A DNA stretch of 17,992 nt, taken from the NCBI GenBank assembly GCA_023253795.1, contig JALRFG010000022.1, positions 1 to 17,992 of the forward strand. Direction: 5' to 3'. The stretch is from Methylocystis sp. GTDB lineage: Bacteria > Pseudomonadota > Alphaproteobacteria > Rhizobiales > Beijerinckiaceae. The position numbers and the translations under genes were made by a program. Positions within the stretch are counted from its first letter, which is position 1; every line of letters starts with the position of its first letter. The notes beneath the pieces were generated by a model that was given only the letters and a program-made list of their open reading frames with translations, searched no databases and was not told the origin of the DNA. Below are positions 14,868 through 17,992 of the stretch, piece by piece.

Positions 14868-14907
14868 TTAAGGTTAAGATTAAGCTATCATTAAGCATAA
14901 TTGCTTA
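14868..14907 (+). promoter_or_regulatory. AT-rich promoter region with a CtrA-type site (TTAA-N7-TTAA)
   Basis: TTAA occurs at 14868, 14874, 14880 and 14891. The last two are separated by exactly 7 bases (TTAA-GCTATCA-TTAA), the consensus of the alphaproteobacterial cell-cycle regulator CtrA. A possible promoter overlaps it: TTAAGA (14874-14879), 16 bases, CATAAT (14896-14901). A 6-bp inverted repeat TAAGCA-TAAT-TGCTTA spans 14892-14907. It lies about 65-100 bases upstream of the broken outer-membrane protein gene. Chance occurrence of the motif is possible in such an AT-rich stretch. Confidence 0.5.
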
Positions 14908-14969
14908 GCTTCCGTTTACCGTTCCACTGCTTCGGCGCCGCTTCGCCGGAGTGTGTCAGGAAGTAAACG

Positions 14970-15909
14970 ATGCTGCGCCTTTTCCTGCCTCTTCGCATCC
15001 GCTTGATCGTCGCGATGATTTTCGCCGGCGTGGCGGGTTTTGCGCCGTTCGCCGCACAAGCCGCCGACATGCAGCCCTATTCTCCCGTGGAGCCGCCGCC
15101 GGTGGATGATCCGGTCGAGTGGGGTTCGGGCTGGTATCTGCGCGGCGACATTGGCTGGCAGAATGTGCAGCTACCGGCTGTCACTGGCGATTTCGCCACC
15201 ATCAAGGGCGTCGACAACATCGTCTCGGGCGGTCTTGGCGGCGGCTATCAATTCAACGACTGGCTGCGCGCCGATCTCACCGTCGACCGCAGCGTTTTCC
15301 GGATGAACCGGGCGCTGGACACGGTCTGGTGTCCCTATGCGCCCGTGCCGCTCTACACGCAGGACAGTCAGGGGCAAAAACAGCAGATCGGCGTCATGGC
15401 GAACCCGTCCGACACCTGCGCGCCGCAGGCGAAAGGAACCCTGAATCGTACCAGCTTTCTGGTGAACGGCTATCTCGATCTCGGGCATTACTGGGGCTTC
15501 ACCCCTTATGTCGGCGCCGGGCTGGGCGCGAGCTAAAATCAGACCTCCTCAAGCCTGATCTATTATCGCACCTCCGATGGCGCCCCCCTGGGGGCCGGAT
15601 TTGACGTTGCCCGCAGACGCAGTGCCAAGATGGATCACGCCTGGCGGGCGGGGCTGGCCGATTCAGCTTCCTTTTGGCCCCACGAACTGGAACCGCTACG
15701 GGGAGAAAAAATCCTGGGCCTTCGCCTGGAATCTGATGGCCGGTTTCTCCTACGATATTCAGGACAATCTCAAGCTCGATATTGGCTATCGCTATCTCAA
15801 CGCCGGAACCTATACGAGCCTGCCTGGCTATGAAGTTCTGCGGCCGCCCGTGACCGGCAACATCACCGCGCAGGAAGTGCGCGTAGGCCTGCGCGTCACC
15901 GCTTACTGA
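14970..15909 (+). pseudogene. Outer-membrane beta-barrel protein, broken by a stop codon and a frameshift
   Basis: The intact gene would encode about 312 residues: a signal peptide (basic start, then LIVAMIFAGVAGFAPFAAQA, cleavage at AQA-AD), a Pro-rich linker, and amphipathic strands of a small porin-like barrel. Examples are GSGWYLRGDIGWQN and GGLGGGYQFNDWLRADLTVD, then FTPYVGAGLGAS, KSWAFAWNLMAGFSYDI, LKLDIGYRYLNAG, and a final strand EVRVGLRVTAY ending in an aromatic residue as outer-membrane proteins do. Two lesions split it. A TAA at 15534-15536 ends the first part after 188 residues, although the same frame continues with strand-like NQTSSSLIYYRTSDGAP. A run of six Cs (15583-15588) next to G5 then shifts the frame; with one C fewer it would read on as DGAPWGPDLTLPADAV. 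The 3' part is open from an ATG at 15577 to 15909 (110 codons). Sequencing error is possible for the homopolymer. Confidence 0.8.
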
Positions 15910-15985
15910 TCGCGTCTCGCATGGAAGAACGAAGCGGCGTATAGAATTCCCGATCGCGTTTGCTGCACGGGATGGATGCGTCGCA

Positions 15986-16855
15986 ATGCCCGAATTGCCG
16001 GAAGTCGAAACCGTGCGGCGCGGACTGGCGCCGGCGCTCGAAGGGGCGACCATCGCGCGCGTCGAACTCCGGCGCAAGGACTTGCGCCTGCCCTTTCCGC
16101 CCGATTTCGCGCGGCGACTGACCGGGCGGCGCATCGTCGCGCTCCGGCGCCGCGCCAAATATTTGCTGGCGGAACTGGATAACGATGAAGCGCTGATCAT
16201 GCATCTGGGCATGAGCGGCGCTTTTCGTGTCGATGGTTCGACGCCCGGCGTTTTTCACCATGCGCGCGACAAAAACGCAGCGCATGATCATGTCGTGCTG
16301 CATCTCGATCATGGCGGTCGCGTCGTTTACAACGATCCGCGCCGCTTCGGCTTCATGCTGCTGCTGCCGATTCCGAAACTCAACGAAGATCCACATTTTC
16401 GCGATCTTGGCGTCGAACCTTTCGATCCGACGTTTGACGCGGATTTCCTCGCGCGCGCCTTCTGTGGCCGGAAAGCGCCGGTGAAAGCTCTGTTGCTCGA
16501 TCAGCGTCTGATCGCCGGCCTTGGCAATATATATGTCTGCGAAGCGTTGCATCGTTCTGGCGTTTCGCCAAAGCGCGCTGGCGCCACGCTTGTGCGCGCC
16601 GATGGCAAGGCGACGGCGGCGCTCGCCCGTTTGCCGGCGGCCATCCGCGCGGTCTTGAAGGAGGCGCTCGCCGCCGGCGGCTCGTCCTTGCGCGATCATC
16701 GACAGGCGGATGGATCGCTCGGGTATTTCCAGCACAGTTTTCGCGTTTACGACCGCGAAGGCGCCGCATGTCCGACGCCGGGTTGCGCTGGAACCATTGA
16801 GCGGATCGTCCAGTCCGGCCGTTCGACTTTTTATTGTCCGGGGTGTCAGAAATGA
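15986..16855 (+). CDS. mutM: Formamidopyrimidine-DNA glycosylase (Fpg)
   Basis: Base-excision repair enzyme that removes 8-oxoguanine and ring-opened purines and nicks the abasic site. The N-terminus MPELPEVETVRRGL carries the catalytic proline (Pro2, exposed after Met removal) and Glu3, which fixes the start codon despite a poor ribosome-binding site. Other signatures are Lys58 (RRRAKYLL), HLGMSG, NDPRRFGF, the helix-two-turn-helix LIAGLGNIYVCEALH with Asn181, and a C-terminal zinc finger with Cys262, Cys267, Cys284 and Cys287 plus Arg279 (SGRSTFYCPGCQK). The 289 residues are slightly longer than the 270 usual in gammaproteobacteria, which is common in alphaproteobacteria. It starts 76 bases after the broken barrel gene and is followed after 40 bases by an ABC transporter. 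Confidence 0.97.
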   Translation: MPELPEVETVRRGLAPALEGATIARVELRRKDLRLPFPPDFARRLTGRRIVALRRRAKYLLAELDNDEALIMHLGMSGAFRVDGSTPGVFHHARDKNAAHDHVVLHLDHGGRVVYNDPRRFGFMLLLPIPKLNEDPHFRDLGVEPFDPTFDADFLARAFCGRKAPVKALLLDQRLIAGLGNIYVCEALHRSGVSPKRAGATLVRADGKATAALARLPAAIRAVLKEALAAGGSSLRDHRQADGSLGYFQHSFRVYDREGAACPTPGCAGTIERIVQSGRSTFYCPGCQK

Positions 16856-16895
16856 CGACTTGCCGTCGCCGGCGGCGCCCGCGTAGAACCCGCTC

Positions 16896-17654
16896 ATGAC
16901 ATCCGCATCCATCCAGCCGGCGTTGTCGGTTTCGGGACTGTCGAAAAGTTATAACGGCCGCCCTATCGTTGGTCCGCTCGATTTTGACTTGCCGGCGGGT
17001 TCCGTCACCGGCTTGCTGGGCGGCAATGGCGCCGGTAAGACGACAACCATCGGCATGATCATGGGATTGATCGAGCCGACAGAGGGGACGATCCACGTAT
17101 TCGGCCATGATATGGCGCATGCGCGTTACGAAGCGCTGGGGCGAATGAATTTCGAAAGCCCTTATGTCGATCTGCCGCATCGCCTCACCGTGCGACAGAA
17201 TTTGCGTATCTTTGGCCTGCTCTATGATGTCGCCGACCTGGAGGCGAAAATCGATGCGCTGGCGGATGATCTGGCCTTGCGGGATTTTCTTGATCGACCG
17301 ACAGGCCGGTTGTCGGCGGGACAGAAAACCCGCGCCGCGATCGCCAAGGCGTTGCTGAACGATCCGCAGCTTTTGCTGCTCGATGAGCCGACCGCCTCAC
17401 TTGATCCCGATACCGCTGACTGGGTGCGCACGCGTCTGGAGACGCATCGCCACACCCATAATTGCGCCATCCTGCTCGCCTCGCACAATATGGCGGAGGT
17501 TGAGCGGCTCTGTGATCGCGTGCTGATGCTGAAAAACGGCGTCATCGTCGATGACGCGGCGCCGACGGCGCTGATTGCACGCTATGGCCGCGCCACGCTT
17601 GAAGAGGTGTTTCTCGATATCGCGCGTGGTCACGCCGGGGCGGCCGCGCCATGA
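16896..17654 (+). CDS. ABC-2 type exporter, ATP-binding subunit
   Basis: A 252-residue ATPase that would drive export with the membrane subunit encoded next to it. Walker A is GGNGAGKTT (42-50), the signature LSAGQ (139-143), Walker B LLLLDEP (159-165) and the switch histidine His197 (ASHNMAE). At the Q-loop the sequence reads MNFESPYVDLPHRLTV (84-99), with no glutamine at the usual place. This subgroup of ABC-2 ATPases, as I recall it, has NFxSPY here, so it is probably subgroup-specific rather than a defect. The C-terminus has RYGRATLEEVFLDIAR, typical of ABC-2 (CcmA-like) ATPases of the drug, polysaccharide or unknown-substrate exporters. It overlaps the permease gene by four bases (ATGA). 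The substrate cannot be predicted. Confidence 0.95.
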   Translation: MTSASIQPALSVSGLSKSYNGRPIVGPLDFDLPAGSVTGLLGGNGAGKTTTIGMIMGLIEPTEGTIHVFGHDMAHARYEALGRMNFESPYVDLPHRLTVRQNLRIFGLLYDVADLEAKIDALADDLALRDFLDRPTGRLSAGQKTRAAIAKALLNDPQLLLLDEPTASLDPDTADWVRTRLETHRHTHNCAILLASHNMAEVERLCDRVLMLKNGVIVDDAAPTALIARYGRATLEEVFLDIARGHAGAAAP

Positions 17655-17992
17655 GCGCCGCCTTCTCCTTCCAGCGCGTCGGCGCGATGGTGCTGCGCTA
17701 CAGCTATTTGCTGCGTTCATCGCATTTGCGCATTCTTGATATGGTTTACTGGCCAGCGGTGCAGCTTTTGACCTGGGGCTTTCTCCAGACCTATTTGCTG
17801 CGCGCCGGCGCGTTGAATGCGCCAGGCGGCGGCGCTCAGGCCGCTGGCACGCTGATCGGCGCCATTTTGTTGTGGGATATTTTGCTGCGTGGCCAGCAAG
17901 GTTTTTGCTTTTCTTTCATTGAAGAAATGTGGTCGCGCAATCTGCCCAATATTCTGATGAGCCCGCTGCGACCGACGGAGTTTATCGTATCT
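17651..17992 (+). CDS. ABC-2 type exporter, membrane subunit (cut by window edge)
   Basis: The first 114 codons are present and open to the right end. The start ATG overlaps the ATPase stop (ATGA), a usual sign of stoichiometric, coupled translation. The protein begins MSAAFSFQRVGAMVLRYSYL, typical of the cytoplasmic N-terminus of ABC-2 permeases. A first membrane segment follows (LDMVYWPAVQLLTWGFLQTY), then a periplasmic loop with GGGAQAAG and a second segment (GTLIGAILLWDILLRGQQGF). After it comes FIEEMWSRNLPNILMSPLRP, a cytoplasmic motif characteristic of this permease family. It would dimerise and pair with two ATPase copies. The substrate is unknown. Confidence 0.92.
   Translation, partial: MSAAFSFQRVGAMVLRYSYLLRSSHLRILDMVYWPAVQLLTWGFLQTYLLRAGALNAPGGGAQAAGTLIGAILLWDILLRGQQGFCFSFIEEMWSRNLPNILMSPLRPTEFIVS

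Noticed and set aside
15896..16912. 338-codon minus-strand frame opposite mutM
   Set aside because: MutM on the plus strand has all catalytic and zinc residues; the antisense translation is low-complexity Arg/Asp/Ala-rich.

Overview
The window looks like chromosomal DNA of an alphaproteobacterium, most likely of the order Hyphomicrobiales (Rhizobiales) and possibly near the Beijerinckiaceae/Methylocystaceae. The basis is high GC over most of its length, mdh close to sucC, an extensin-family lipoprotein, a YidB-family protein, and a perfect CtrA-type TTAA-N7-TTAA site. The placement is inferred from gene content; no species marker is present.

Layout. Positions 1-443 are clearly AT-richer (about 47% GC by hand count). 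They hold the start of a NikR-like ribbon-helix-helix regulator that runs off the left edge, and a stretch with no convincing gene. This segment abuts the 3' end of a tRNA-Lys(CTT) gene (444-519, minus). Next come an unknown secreted protein (minus) and a plus-strand group: mdh, a two-helix YcxB-like membrane protein, sucC, and a large exported TPR protein. sucD, the usual partner of sucC, is absent. A minus-strand block follows: an extensin-family lipoprotein, then a Tat-exported beta-carbonic anhydrase just downstream of yebC. Divergent from yebC are a LOG-family phosphoribohydrolase-like gene and a YidB-family gene.

From 10687 to 14120 a tight three-gene unit encodes GDP-mannose 4,6-dehydratase (gmd), a probable GDP-6-deoxy-4-keto-mannose reductase (rmd-like) and a GT4 glycosyltransferase. 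Together they could make GDP-D-rhamnose and add a 6-deoxyhexose or mannose to a surface polysaccharide. A four-helix membrane protein follows, ending at the clearest intrinsic terminator in the window (14825-14855). Then come an AT-rich promoter region with the CtrA-type site, an outer-membrane beta-barrel gene broken by both a stop codon and a frameshift, mutM (Fpg), and an ABC-2 exporter: an ATPase and the first 114 codons of its permease, cut by the right edge.

Most of the window is ordinary core genome, and I found no convincing new defence or mobile system. The points most worth a second look are the doubly broken porin-like gene under a CtrA-type promoter, sucC without sucD, and the AT-rich segment flush against the tRNA-Lys 3' end.
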